Shown: positions 9,900 to 21,910 of the stretch, piece by piece
How positions within the stretch are numbered: position 1 is the stretch's first letter
How the letters are laid out: each line of letters starts with the position of its first letter
From: Solanum dulcamara
Taxonomy: Eukaryota > Streptophyta > Magnoliopsida > Solanales > Solanaceae
DNA length: 64,000 bases
Direction of reading: 5' to 3'
Assembly (NCBI RefSeq): GCF_947179165.1
Contig: NC_077240.1
Span: 5,816,001-5,880,000 of the forward strand
Program-made: the position numbers and the translations under genes
Notes under the pieces: model-generated
Seen by the model: only the letters and a program-made list of their open reading frames with translations
What the model was told of the DNA's origin: nothing
Database searches by the model: none

Positions 9900-10112
9900 T
9901 AATTTGAACGAGTTTAACTTCTATACATGAAAAAGAAATCAGATCACCTAAAATATAATTGTCCGTAAAAAGTGGAATTAGAAAATAAGGAATGTTAGTC
10001 GAGTGGTTATCCTTGCCCAATTAAAAATAAGGAATGTAAGATTTGATCTTTTAGTATTTGAATAGAATATTTATCAATTGCTAAAAATGTTCTTTTTTTG
10101 GCTATGAATAAT

Positions 10113-10238
10113 GACATTGAAGAAAGTCCAACTAGGAGGAAATCCACAAAAGAGGTGATTAATATCCTGATAAGGTCATTCAAAGCTTCTGATAAGTATA
10201 AATCAGCTCATAGTCAAGTTGCTGAAATCAGCAAGCAG
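10113..10238 (+). pseudogene. ABCG pseudogene, remnant of exon 5
   Basis: Encodes DIEESPTRRKSTKEV and SQVAEISKQ, matching exon 5 of gene B ([25 protein letters not shown]) and the partial exon of gene A. The reading frame is still open. The base run after the last codon is AAGCAAAA rather than a GT donor, so it cannot splice normally. Exon 4 is not found between this and the exon 3 remnant. Confidence 0.85.
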
Positions 10239-10369
10239 AAGCAAAATCTCAAACTCTCTTATTATTGTTCTTCACCATGTCTCCTTGTCGTTAATTTACC
10301 CTTAACATTGATCAATTCTCCAACTCATTTTCAAGACTTATTAAACATCAATAAATAAGTGTAGTGTAA

Positions 10370-10453
10370 TAAAATAGTCATATCAATCATTAATTTCCTA
10401 ATGAGTATGCCAAATGCAATATTTATGACAAAATAAAAGTGAACGGAGGGAGT
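10370..10453. mobile_element. One end of a Stowaway-like MITE
   Basis: Ends with GTGAACGGAGGGAGTA, the Stowaway terminus next to a TA site. The other end was not located, so the element may be truncated. It lies where exons 6 and 7 of the ABCG pseudogene should be. Confidence 0.35.
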
Positions 10454-10491
10454 ACACTCAAAAAGGTTTCTAAAACATGACAAAAGAACAG

Positions 10492-10548
10492 GTATTTCAG
10501 CACGAAACAAACTAAACGGTCACTATAGCTGGTTCGTTTGTCATTGGT
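10492..10548 (+). pseudogene. ABCG pseudogene, start of exon 8
   Basis: After an intact AG acceptor, the bases correspond to VFQHETN plus LNGHY and SFVIG of the last ABCG exon (gene A: VFQQEKLNGHYGSGSFVIAN), with at least one small deletion. Similarity stops abruptly near 10548. The following part of the same exon is found inverted at 12783-12941. Confidence 0.85.
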
Positions 10549-12782
10549 AGTTTGGTAGAGTGTATTAGAAGAAATAATGCAAGCCTTAGCTTTTTATATT
10601 AGTAGTGATTTATTTGATACCTACATTCTTTCAGCTTATTAGTTGTACACTTCTTGTTTGGAAAAATGATTGTTACTCCCTTTGGTCCGTATTAAGTGAA
10701 TTATTAGAACTTTTTCATAATTCAAAATAAATGAATTATTTAAATTCAAGAAAATTATTGGAACCTTTTTCAATATTTACCCTTCATTTAATAAGATTCT
10801 TAACTACTTTAAATTTTCTAGGAGAATAATTTGATAATAATCAAAAGAATGATAGCGAAAAGTAATCTTTAATTTATGTTCTTAAATATTTTTCTTAAGG
10901 GTTGGTCCAACGATAACTGATTTCCACTCCTTAAACATCCATTAAATTAGCCTTGAATGAGTGAGAGGATATTAACATATTTTGATCAAATTAATTGACC
11001 CTTTATTCTTCATAATTAGCCATGAAATCTTAGTCTCTTTACGTCTATTAATCTTCTTAAACCGTTGGGGTATCTTCACCTTTTCTGATGAGATGTTTTA
11101 TTCATGTGTTCATCTAATTTTATAAGTACTAAAGAGCTTGTTAAAGTTTGTTTTTAGTGAAGGGGTGAGAACATGGGATGCTGACCCTCCTTAGTATGAA
11201 GAAGAGTGAGTTTCAGAAAGGATTGCGCCGAAGCAAAGTTTTGACTCTGAAAATAAGTGTTGACGATAATTTCATACCTTGTCATAACATAACGAAGTAA
11301 ATTTCACACAAGACCCTCAGCAGCCGACATCCCCCTTTACGGAAGGCTAACCAAGAGCAGGGAACCCCGACGCCAACTACTTCCTCGCCATTTTAGTGAG
11401 ACTAATCTAAAAACTTTCATGTGGTCGATTCAAGACTTCATCCAAAGAGCTTGGAATTATAGAGAGATAGTAATTGCTTCATTTCACCAAACAACAATAT
11501 TAATTAGCGAATATTAAGCCTCACCTCACCCCACTCCCAACATAACCACACCTCTACATAAATTAATAAAACATAGTGAAGCATAATTAATACATAAACA
11601 TAAATATCACCAGTACAATTGTCGATAAGAACTAGACAATGTTTGAAACATGGAAATGTCGAGTAAATTTTGAAACTTTAGCAATTTTATTGTTTATGCT
11701 TCTTATTTTCCCATTGTTTGCTTCTCTAATTTTATCACATTTTGGAATTAATTTTTTGTTAAAAGTCAAAGAAAGATGAGCCCATACCGAATTGCCAAAG
11801 GTTTATTTAGAAATCACATGGGAGAAAATAAATGCTTTTGAATAATAACACTTAACTCTGTGAAACTTTGCTTCTTTCATGGAACTTCAAAATGCATTAA
11901 CTATAGTTATGGGCTATTGTGGAGAAACACTGTCGATTCCCAACTAAAGAGATGGGGCCTGTCCATTAATATTACCACAAACCTACATTAACTGCTCTTT
12001 CCCAACCAATGATTCAATTCAACTGTCAAGTCAGTGCAAATAAGCTCAATGATTTTCTTCTTTTTGGATAAGTTTGGCATTATTATATAGAAATTCAACT
12101 ATTCAATATGACAACTCAATCTAATTTAGATTTCAGATCTGAAACTTAATTATATTTTCTCAATGACGTCGGTAGGATTTTATTTTATATAAGCTTGCCA
12201 TTGACTTTGGATCTATCAATGTGATTTCATCATAATAAAAGAAACATTTAGTGACAATGGATTTTCATTTTAGCACATTTAGCAGCAATTGAGTATTCTT
12301 TGAGGTGAAACACGAGCTTGCTTGATTCAACGTAATTCCCAAGATATTACACTTTTATATGTCATACTTTTATTTTTATTCTTCTTAAAAAATAATGATG
12401 TCTTTTTATACTAGGGAACTGTTAAAAATTTAGCTTTTCATTTTATCATTTATGACATACTCATACATCATGAAAAATGTCATAACATTCCTACAATTAC
12501 AAGTTGCAAGTGTACATTCGATATATGCTAAAGCCTTTCTTTCGCTCTAAACTTGAGTATATATAGTTAATCAAATACTATCATATAACATGAAACGAAG
12601 GCAAATAGTTTAAGATAATTTTTTGGTTGATGAGGAAAAAAGAAAGAAGTGAAAGGTATTCTGTGTGTGTCTTTTTACGCGTTTTGAGAATGAGCTTTGA
12701 ATAAAAAGAAAGGAAAGTATAGACTATAGACAATAGCCCATATATGATCAGAATATCTTCTCTGCCATACTTCCAGAATATC
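10549..12782. other. DNA between the two pieces of pseudogene exon 8
   Basis: About 2.2 kb separating the direct and inverted parts of ABCG exon 8. It contains a Stowaway-like start at about 10675 (TACTCCCTTTGGTCCGTATT) with no partner end found, and a more GC-rich stretch at 11310-11400 that I could not identify. No gene is supported. Confidence 0.5.
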
Positions 12783-12941
12783 TTATGCCTGTATTCCTGC
12801 TCCACTTATTAATCCCATGAGGAAATTAGGCACAGTGCTTGCTACAATCATCATTAGGCTCTCAACTAACATCACACACGTGAAGAGGACTACGGCGAAG
12901 CACATGAAATGTTCAATTCCATTTTGTAGTCCCAGCACAAA
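12783..12941 (-). pseudogene. ABCG exon 8 fragment, inverted
   Basis: On the minus strand it reads LQNGIEHFMCFAVVLF, then VESLMMIVAS and NFLMGLISGAGIQA, nearly the same as gene A (LQGGFEHFMCFAVVLF, GLITGAGIQA). It covers two transmembrane helices only and has no start or splice context. The piece continues the exon 8 segment at 10492-10548 with about 30 codons missing, so an inversion within the pseudogene is the simplest explanation. Confidence 0.88.
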
Positions 12942-13312
12942 TACACGATAGAAAGGGTTTGAAAATCTTACAAAAAATATTTGATCACAAAAATGACAAG
13001 GAACTCTTGAAAGTTTGAGGCGTGTCAAATACATTATCCTTAAGAATATTAATTTCACCCGATGTAAGTATATTTTTCGGGATTCAACAAGCTCTTTAGT
13101 ACTTATAAAATTAGATTCCAGCATGTATATCTTATACGGAGTCAGTAGCAGATGTAGTGCATAAGTTACTGATTCATGCAAATTCAGTAATTTCGACTCA
13201 AATCTTGTAAATGTGAGAAAAAAATCACTAAACAAGTAAAAATTAACACCGAATGATTTGAGGTACTATTCCAAACTTTGTATGGATTCGGGTTAATTTT
13301 TTAGTTTTCGGG

Positions 13313-14179
13313 GCATCTCCAACCCTAACATCAAATTTTACACCACGGTGTAAATCAACTCCAACCCAGTACACCAAATTTTATACCAAAAAAAGAATTT
13401 TTTTTCTCTCTCTTCATTATTATATTATTATTTCTTATTTCATTTATATTTATTATTTCGTTTATATTTTCTTATTTCATAAAACAAAATTCTTTCTAAA
13501 AAAGCATTCACTATATATAATTTTCATATTGTTTCAAATTATAGTTGTTTAATATAAAATTATTATATATCATAATTTTTTAAATAATATAAATTGCTAG
13601 CAAATATTACATGTTATACATAATAATGGATAACACAAATTAAAGAGAAATCATTAACGAAATATAATTAAATAAACATTACACAATTGAAAATTTTATT
13701 TTAAGTTCTACATGAATATTCAACTTTCAAGATCACTATAGTGCTCCCATAAATGTTCTATTAATGCATTACGTAGTTCAAAATGAGTTTCTTTGTCCTT
13801 AATTTTTTTTTATGTCGAGCAAGTTTGTTGCTAGTTTGTTGAATGTTTATTATTTTCGATAATTCTAAAGTACATTGTATTATTTATCCACCAATTTATA
13901 TTTTTGTCAAGAATAATTTTACTTATATCCAATTCAAATTAATAGTAGAATTAACATAAATTTAATTTTTAAAAAATCAAGTAAAGGAAAATAGTTTATA
14001 AAAAAAATAATTTAATCTAAAATTAATATTATAAATATACTACGTAAAAATAATAAAATATTTTAATTAAAAATAAAATTTATATAATGTTTAATTAAAA
14101 ATATTATATAATAAAATAATAATAAAATATTAAAAAAGTTCATTTGGTGTAAAATTTGGAGTGGGTTGGAGATGGCCTC
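13313..14179 (-). mobile_element. PIF/Harbinger-like deletion derivative
   Basis: Both ends carry an inverted repeat containing CATCTCCAACCC followed by a second similar stretch with AAATTTTACACC. The interior is extremely AT-rich. On the minus strand 13720-13800 can be read as ELRNALIEHLWEHYSDLES and a stop, which resembles the carboxy terminus of plant PIF/Harbinger transposases (DDE_Tnp_4-like or plant transposon protein family). The rest of the transposase is gone. Target duplication could not be fixed with certainty, so the exact limits are approximate. Confidence 0.7.
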
Positions 14180-14957
14180 AATTTGGTAAAATTTAAAATC
14201 GAACCCGAACCAAAATTAATTATTGATTGATCTCTATAACTAAATATGTATAGTTTATTAATTGTTGATTGATCTCTCTAACTAAATTCACGAGATTGCA
14301 CCTTAAAAACTACCAACTAACAGACTTCAAATCCAAACTAAATTGGCTAACAAAAACATTCCCCTAACTGTTGAAACTCTAATGTATTTATTTCTCCTTC
14401 CGCTTTAATCATTTGTCTTTACTTTCCTTTACAGTATCTCTATACTTTTTAAAAAGCTCTTTAATTCTAACTCACAAGGACACTAAGTTAGATCATTTAA
14501 AAACAGCCTAACTGTGTGCTTAAACAGGTACCTAGTTACTGCTACCACTATTATACATGGTATTAAAAGAAAGCGACCTCCATACTGAATTCTTGACCAT
14601 ATGCTTGCAAATTGCTAGGGATATCGAACCATCTCTAGCATGGTCCCTAACTTCATTAAAGAAGAAAATCATTCAAATCAAGCAAGCAAGAGTTGACAAA
14701 AAGGAATAAAAAAAAGAAAAATGGGAGTTGGGATGAGAACGAGTCATTAATAGCTGAAACTGCAGACTCCAAAGAGAACATAAATGAGTTGGTTCCCTTT
14801 AACTGTTTGTAATTTAGATATGTTTGGAGATATTATCTCATTAATGCCCCTCAGAGGACAAAGATGACTACAACGTCCTTAAATACCCCATACCTTTTGC
14901 GTGAAAATGAAATAAACCACCTTTTAGTCTTTGGTATATCCTACAAATTTTCAGGGC
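14180..14957 (+). promoter_or_regulatory. Upstream region of ABCG gene B
   Basis: About 780 bases before the start codon. A TTTTCAG acceptor-like sequence ends at 14954, only three bases before the ATG, so a 5' UTR intron is possible. No convincing single TATA box was chosen. Two nearly identical short stretches (TTGATTGATCTCT and AACTAAAT, near 14224 and 14266) form a small local duplication. Confidence 0.35.
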
Positions 14958-17717
14958 ATGGCTTCTGTAAATTTAGCAATGCCACATATGGAGTTACAGG
15001 AAGTAGAGTTGAATAATGCTGGGAAAGGACAAATGGGATCAAAAAGTGGAGGCGTTTTCTTGACTTGGAATGACTTATGGGTTACTGTTAGCACTAAAAA
15101 AAGTGGAAGCAAATCCATACTTAAAGGTCTCACTGGCTATGCTCGACCTAGTGAGCTCTTGGCCGTCATGGGTCCTTCTGGCTGTGGCAAATCTACACTC
15201 CTCGATGCGTTAGCTGGTAAATATTACTATATCTCCTAGAAAATGACGTGTATATATATTCAGGAGGGACAAAAATATGCTCATGCTAGTTGTTTTTTTC
15301 AAAATATGACTGACCTGATGGACACCTCTCAGGGCGACTAGATTTCAGCACGAGGCAGAGCGGGGATATACTGATCAATGGTCACAAACAGAAACTTTCT
15401 TATGGAACATCTGTAAGAAATTAAAATCTTCAGCTGAATGACTCATGCATCACTAATCATTTGTTTTCCTTTTTTTTTTTTTGCAATTACATCTGTTTTT
15501 ATTAGCATGCATCGTAATGTTCTTTATCCTATAAAATCAGGCATACGTGACTCAAGATGAAACTCTTTTAGCAACACTAACAGTTAAAGAAGCAGTTTAC
15601 TACTCTGCACAACTCCAACTCCCAGTTTCCATGACAAAATCAGAGAAAAAACAAATAGCAGAGCAGACTATTAAGGAGATGGGGTTGCAAGATGCAATGA
15701 ACACTAGAATAGGAGGATTTGGTAATAAGGGAATTAGCGGAGGAGAAAAGAGGAGACTTAGTGTTTGCATGGAGATTCTAACGCGGCCAAAACTTCTATT
15801 CCTTGATGAACCGACCAGCGGCCTCGACAGTGCTGCATCTTATTATGTGATGAGCGGAATTTCACGCCAAAGAGAGGGAAGAACCATAATCGCATCTATT
15901 CATCAACCAAGTGCTGAAGTTTTCAACCTTTTCCACAGTTTATGCCTTTTGTCTTCAGGAAGAACGGTATATTTTGGACCTGCTAGTGCAGCAATTGAGG
16001 TATATATATTCATTATTTGACTATTAACTTGCCAAGTAATATCATGGACATATAATACAAGTATATATGTAACGATTTTGATTAGTTTCTATGTTTTCTT
16101 ATTATGATAGTTTTTCACGAGGAATGGTTTCCCTTGCCCATATCTTCAGAATCCATCAGATCATTTTCTTAAAACAATAAACAAGGACTTTGATGAGGTA
16201 AATATTAATATTTCCTCTTTCTAAGAGAAACCAATTAAAGTTAGCCTTTTATTAAACTATATCTTGGTTTCTATTTAAAGGATATTGAACAAGGCTCAGC
16301 TGGAGGACGACGACCTACAGAAGAAGTGATAGACCTTCTCATAAATTCATATAAATCATCCGAGGGATATCATGAAGTTCAGAGCCATGTTGCAGAAATA
16401 TGTCATCAGGTAATTAAGAGAGAGTTAGCCCCCAAAATGGAAAGGAGATGAGAAGGAGTCTCTCTAATTGCATCCATTAAATATTTTCAGGGTGGTGAAA
16501 TGTTGGAAAAAAGAAGCCATGCTAACTTCATGATGCAATGCCTTGTTCTTACAAGGAGGTCAACTGTGAACATGTTTCGTGATCCTGGCTACTATTGGAT
16601 GAGATTCGCTGTTTATGTCGGCATTGCTTTAAGTCTTGGCTCCATCTACTATAATGTTGGCTCAGACTATCGTTCAGTTGAGGTATAGATAGACAGAACA
16701 CAGATAAGGAAACATCAATTGAGTTTCAAACTTAATTTCTAAGTACTATTTCAGCTCTTCTTGACGGGCACACAATTTATGGATCATAACACGGTCTTGG
16801 ATATTGCAGGAAAGAGGTCTAATGGTTGCTTTTGTAGTTTCATTTATGACATTTATGACGGTTGGTGGATTCCCTTCATTTGTGGAGGACATGAAGGTAG
16901 TATCATTTTCTCATCTAAATTAAAACAATTGATGAATTTTATGATTTATTTTGTAGTATCATGACTACTTAATTTAACTGCTTGGACAAAAATACTGCAG
17001 GTATTTCAACGAGAAAACGTGAATGGGCACTATGGATGTTTTGCTTTTGTCATAGGCAACACACTTTCTTCAATTCCATACGTACTACTAATATCATTGA
17101 TTCCAGGTGCCATTGCCTATTTCCTTGCTGGATTTCAAAATGGATTTGAGCACTTCACCTACTTTGCTTTGGTCCTCTTCACCAGTATGATGGTAGTCGA
17201 GAGCCTAATGATGAATGTTGCAGCTATTGTTCCTAACTTCCTGATGGGGATTGTGACGGGGGCAGGAATACAAGGACTACAGATACTAAGTGGTGGTTAT
17301 TTTCAATTACCGAGTGAGTTGCCTAAAGTACTTTGGAAATACCCACTGTACTACATGTCCTTCCACAAGTATGCTTACCAAGGTATGTTCAAGAATGAAT
17401 TTGAAGGACTAAAATTTAGAGATGATATGTTTGGAAACAATCATATAATTGGTGGAGAAATCGTCTTGAGAGAAAGATGGCAAGCTGAAATGGGACACTC
17501 AAAGTGGGTAGACCTAGTCATTCTGGTAGGTACACTCATTTTGTATCGTCTCGTGTTCTTCCTTATTATCAAGACAAAAGAAAAGTTTGTGCATGCAAGA
17601 AAGGCATCCACATCAATTCTATCAAATCGAAATACACAAATCATGGCTAAGTCCTTACCTGCCTCACCTCTCCATGGACTCACTCCATCACATGGCACTC
17701 CCACCAACAATAGATGA
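14958..17717 (+). CDS. ABCG half-transporter gene B, complete, 8 exons
   Basis: Half-size ABCG transporter of about 669 residues. Exons: 14958-15216, 15333-15412, 15541-15999, 16111-16197, 16281-16409, 16491-16682, 16810-16896, 17001-17717; all introns are GT-AG and phases join. The nucleotide-binding domain comes first: [15 protein letters not shown], Walker [11 protein letters not shown]-loop YVTQDE, signature [11 protein letters not shown], Walker [14 protein letters not shown]-loop ASIHQPS. The [10 protein letters not shown] linker and a six-helix transmembrane domain follow. ATG at 14958 is the first in-frame ATG. The FLTW and NPSDHFL motifs fit the ABCG11/12/13 clade (cuticular lipid export) and, from memory, petunia ABCG1-like proteins (volatile export). 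Substrate is not determinable. All functional motifs are present, so this is the one clearly intact transporter in the window. Confidence 0.95.
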
Positions 17718-20700
17718 ACTAATCAGCAGTTACTTCTTTTGTCTTCTACACTATATTTGGCTTCTTGTTTCATAATGTATCATTCTGTATTGTATTGTAT
17801 TTTACTGCACTATTTTGTGGATGTAATGTTTAAATAGGGTTTAGTAGTTTAGTGCTTTCTTTGTCCCAATATATGTAACGGTCTTTCCATTTTGGCCTAT
17901 AAAAGAATGGCACATCTATATTAACAAATAATTTATCCTCATAGCTATATAAATTTCTTAGGCTTGTTTATGATGAAAGTTTCAAAAGCCTTTCTCTTTT
18001 AAAGTTCGTGTCTAGTCATAATGGAACCAAGAGAGAAGTATTTTTGTTATCTTTTGAATCTATCATATTGTTAATTACTTATAAGTTTACTAAAATATTC
18101 TTGATTGCCTTAAATATATTGGATTTAACAAGAAGTAAAACAATAATGAAAGACTTCCTGTTCCCTAATTATCACCAATTGTGCCTTGCAAGTATATTAA
18201 ACTATTCAATTCATACAACTCATAGTAAATTGTAATTAAATAATAGGGATAATTTCACAGATTAGACCTCCCTCAGATAAATAAAATCGTGTGCATTTCT
18301 TGAATGGGTCTATGCGTGACATCCTAAGAATTTTTTATTCTCCAGTTATCTCGAACAAGGGTAGCCAAGCATTTCTCAAAAAGTTACGGCCAAATTCTTC
18401 ACACATTTGTTTTTGCCTATTTATCGAGTTATCATGCTACATTTCTCTGTTCGTACAGAAATTTACTAGAGAGTATTGGAAGATGAGAAAGCAATAGTGG
18501 CTAGGGAGTAGTTCAAAATGCGCAATCTATTTGCATTCTGTCAAATCAGAGCAATTTTCATGGATTTATTCAGAGATGCATATGATAATTTCATCATTTT
18601 AAATTGCCAGAGGTATGCCAAAACCTAATTAAAGAGGGAATAGCACAAAGTGTACCTGATTATCGGACCAATCAAAGTCAGATTTGCCAACCTTCCTCTG
18701 GATTCTCGAAGAATGAGACGTCTATTCAATTATTTCATCCACTATACGTCTATTCAATTTATTCATTTTAACTTGTAATTATTTTATTTATTCACGTCAT
18801 TTTACTTATGGTGCCTTGTCCATTTTATGCGTGGTATCTCAATTTAATTTATCAAATTTCAATCGATAATTGGTTTATTGATCCATTTTAGTTCACTCAT
18901 AATACCTTATCCATTTCATCCCTAATATCTCAATTTACGATTCAAAAAAGTCAAATAATTGAAACACTTACATGGAACCTTTGTAAATTAACATGAAATA
19001 AAGGGCAGTTTTGTGTGAAATTGGCATGCAAGCTTCTGTAGCAAATTTGAATTTTTCATTATATTAATAAGAACTGGAACGAGTGTAAACTTTAGAATTG
19101 TAATTACAATATTCAAACTATTAAATTACAATTGATACGAATAGAGGTGAGAAGTTTAAACTCTGAAAATACAGACAAAAGGAATTATACTCTTTATTCA
19201 ATAATCTGATAAGCCTATTTTTCATGGAATGTGCTATTTATTAACTTGGATCACACACATAACTACTTAATGTGGTATTGGGCTACTTTAGTATAATTGG
19301 TCTCGGCCCATTTAATAACAGATTCATACCAGCTATTTGTGCACAAAAGTTAGAAGGGCAAACTACCTTAATAGTTATTAGATATACATCAATATCATAT
19401 ATACCAGCTTTTCAAAGAGATATTTGGATCTATCCTTATCAACAGGAGAAAGGAATAGGCCTTGAGGGTGATGTCGGAGCCTCTGCCTAGCCCACACCAA
19501 AGCGAGACACATCTTTTCAAGGTCGAATATGACGTCTCATAGTCCGTCTGCTTATTTTTCAGGTAGTAATCTTTCCCTCTTCCCCTTTAATCATGCTGGC
19601 TTATGACGCATTTCATGGAGTTTTTCGTAACCAAGAGGTATAGCAAGAGGGTTCTTCCCCATATATATATATAGAGAGAGAGAGAGAGGTGAGCGAGATT
19701 TGTTTATATATTCTAGATACATGCGAATCTATTTGGATATAATATATCTAGAACAAAATATACCTAATTTTAATCCAATTAATCCGGATGCATCAAAATT
19801 TGATAAGATTCATAATATTATAAATTAGAATGTATCTAAATAATTATCTCCTAAACTAATGGGATTTTCACTGTATTTAAATGGGCAATGTCTAAATAGA
19901 CGGCAGCACGATGAATTTTTTTACCAATGAAAGTAGATACAAATTTTAGCATATTCCATTTTGAAAATAATTTAAGTAAATTATACTTCAAATTTACTTT
20001 TTTGATTATTTATAAAAAATTCTTTCACCTATAGATTCAGAAAATAGCCAATTTGAAAAGTACACTGAAATAGAAAAAAAACTTTCTTTCCTTCTATTGA
20101 TCTGTTTTTCTTCTCTTAAACAATCTATTATTTTTGTTACTGGTTGTTACTAGAAAGAGTTTGTTTCTCATAATTGTTAGTACTTGAACAGTTAGTTAAA
20201 CTTTGGGATATACTTAATCTAACAAAAATATCTCAAAGGATAATATCTTTAACACGCCTCAAATTTCAAGTTTAGCTATTTTTCAATATTTTTTTTATCT
20301 ATGTTGTCTGTATCGATTGTATTTATTCGCGCAAAAAAAAAAAACATGCGTGTATCAAATACAACTAAGATAAAATTAAAAATACAAGAATGTATACAAG
20401 GAACAAATAAAGAAAAGTATAAGTAGGAATGCATACATGAGTACACAACCACAAAAAATACAGGCAAACAAGGATACACCCATAAGAATACAGTCAACTA
20501 AAGATATCAATAATAAAAAACCATTTGATACTTGAAAAAATAATACATTTACGATACAATCAAAGCAAAAATGCAGAAATACAAGAATTTGTCGAAAAAA
20601 ATACTCCTTCAAAATACAAAAATTCAGGAGAAAATATAGAAGAACATTCCAGACCTAAAAAAAAATTTGATGCCCAAAAATCCTCCTTCCTATGAATATA

Positions 20701-20981
20701 TAAATCCGTGGGGTATATACATTGTTCTCCTTTAGAAATTAGAAATACATATATGATATAATCAATGCAAAATACAGAAATACAAGGGTATCTACATTGA
20801 AGCGAAATAAAAGGCAAAATATAGAAACCAGTGTATTCACCACTGAATTCCATCACCGAAATTAAATGTGGACCCCTGTTTATGGTGCTGGGGTTTGGAG
20901 AAGTACCTATTTGCTATAAAATTCAAAGATTAGCAAGCTATATTTAATATATATTTCAAAATATAATCATAGTATAAATTA
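17718..20981. other. Intergenic DNA downstream of gene B
   Basis: Holds the 3' UTR of gene B (no canonical AATAAA chosen), an (AT)n(AG)n microsatellite at about 19661-19690, and an ATACA-rich degenerate stretch at 20340-20830 with many near-copies of AATACAAG-like words. No gene is supported; the short frames here have no domain or paralogue. Confidence 0.5.
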
Positions 20982-21902
20982 AGGGATAATGCATAAGTAC
21001 CCTTGAAATCCTAGTGTCCATCTCAGCGACACAACTTAACTTAACTATGGTCTCATTACTTTCAAACTCATTTTTTTTTTACATTTTCGTGCACCTTTTG
21101 TGCTGATGTGGCACCTTCAACCAAGTAAGTTGGTTGTATTTGTACACATGCGCCTGCCACGTCAGTAAATATATATATATATATTTTAATTTTTTTAAGT
21201 TTTTAATTCTTTTTAAATCTTCTTATTTTCTTCATCTTGTATTTAAATTACGTCAATGCACGTAATATTTTTTTTAAAATCCTTGTATTTAAATTTTTTT
21301 AAAATCTTTTTTACCTTCATTCATTGTCTTTTCTTTTTTATTTTTCTATTGATTTTATTTACACTTTTTATTATTTTTATCTTTATCTTTCCTTTTGATT
21401 TGATTTCAAATTTAATTCCAAATGCTTTGTATTTAAAAAATAAGTTAATGTCGAATGGATATCAAAATAAGTGAAAAAAATTAAAACGTTAAAATTAAAG
21501 GATATTTTTTGATTATTTTTTTAAAATAATACACATAATTTTTTAAATAATTAATAGTAAAATGTTAAGAAATTAATGAAAGAAAAAAATAAAGTGAGGA
21601 AGAAATTAAAATAAATATTTTACATAGAAAGAAGTGAAAATAATTAAATATATATAATTTTTAATATCAATAATTATGTGTATTAGCTAATTATAAAGTT
21701 ACCAATTAAAAAAAGACATGTGTCTAATTTTTTCACTCATCACTTGCTTTCAAGTGAGTGTGCATACTCTGTATGCCACGTCAGTTTTTAGGTTTATTTA
21801 TATCACTTTAAAATAGTTTAGGAGATAATAGAATCCTAATTAAATTAAAATATGTTGTTATAATTTCAATCATAGTTCAGGAGGTACTTATGCATTATTC
21901 CT
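20982..21902. mobile_element. Mutator-like MITE, 921 bp
   Basis: Terminal inverted repeats AGGGATAATGCATAAGTACC (left) and, inverted, AGGAATAATGCATAAGTACC (right). Flanked by an 8-9 bp direct repeat ATAAATTA (20974-20981 and 21903-21910; 9 bp if the element is cut one base shorter). The interior has a TGACGTGGCA/TGCCACGTCA inverted pair and AT-rich filler, no transposase. Confidence 0.85.
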
Positions 21903-21910
21903 ATAAATTA

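Noticed and set aside
11310..11400. GC-richer stretch suspected to be a gene fragment or organellar insertion
   Set aside because: No open frame or recognisable match could be supported by eye.
20276..20856. Three overlapping minus-strand frames with hydrophobic, Cys-rich translations
   Set aside because: They come from ATACA-rich low-complexity DNA and show no start context or family resemblance.
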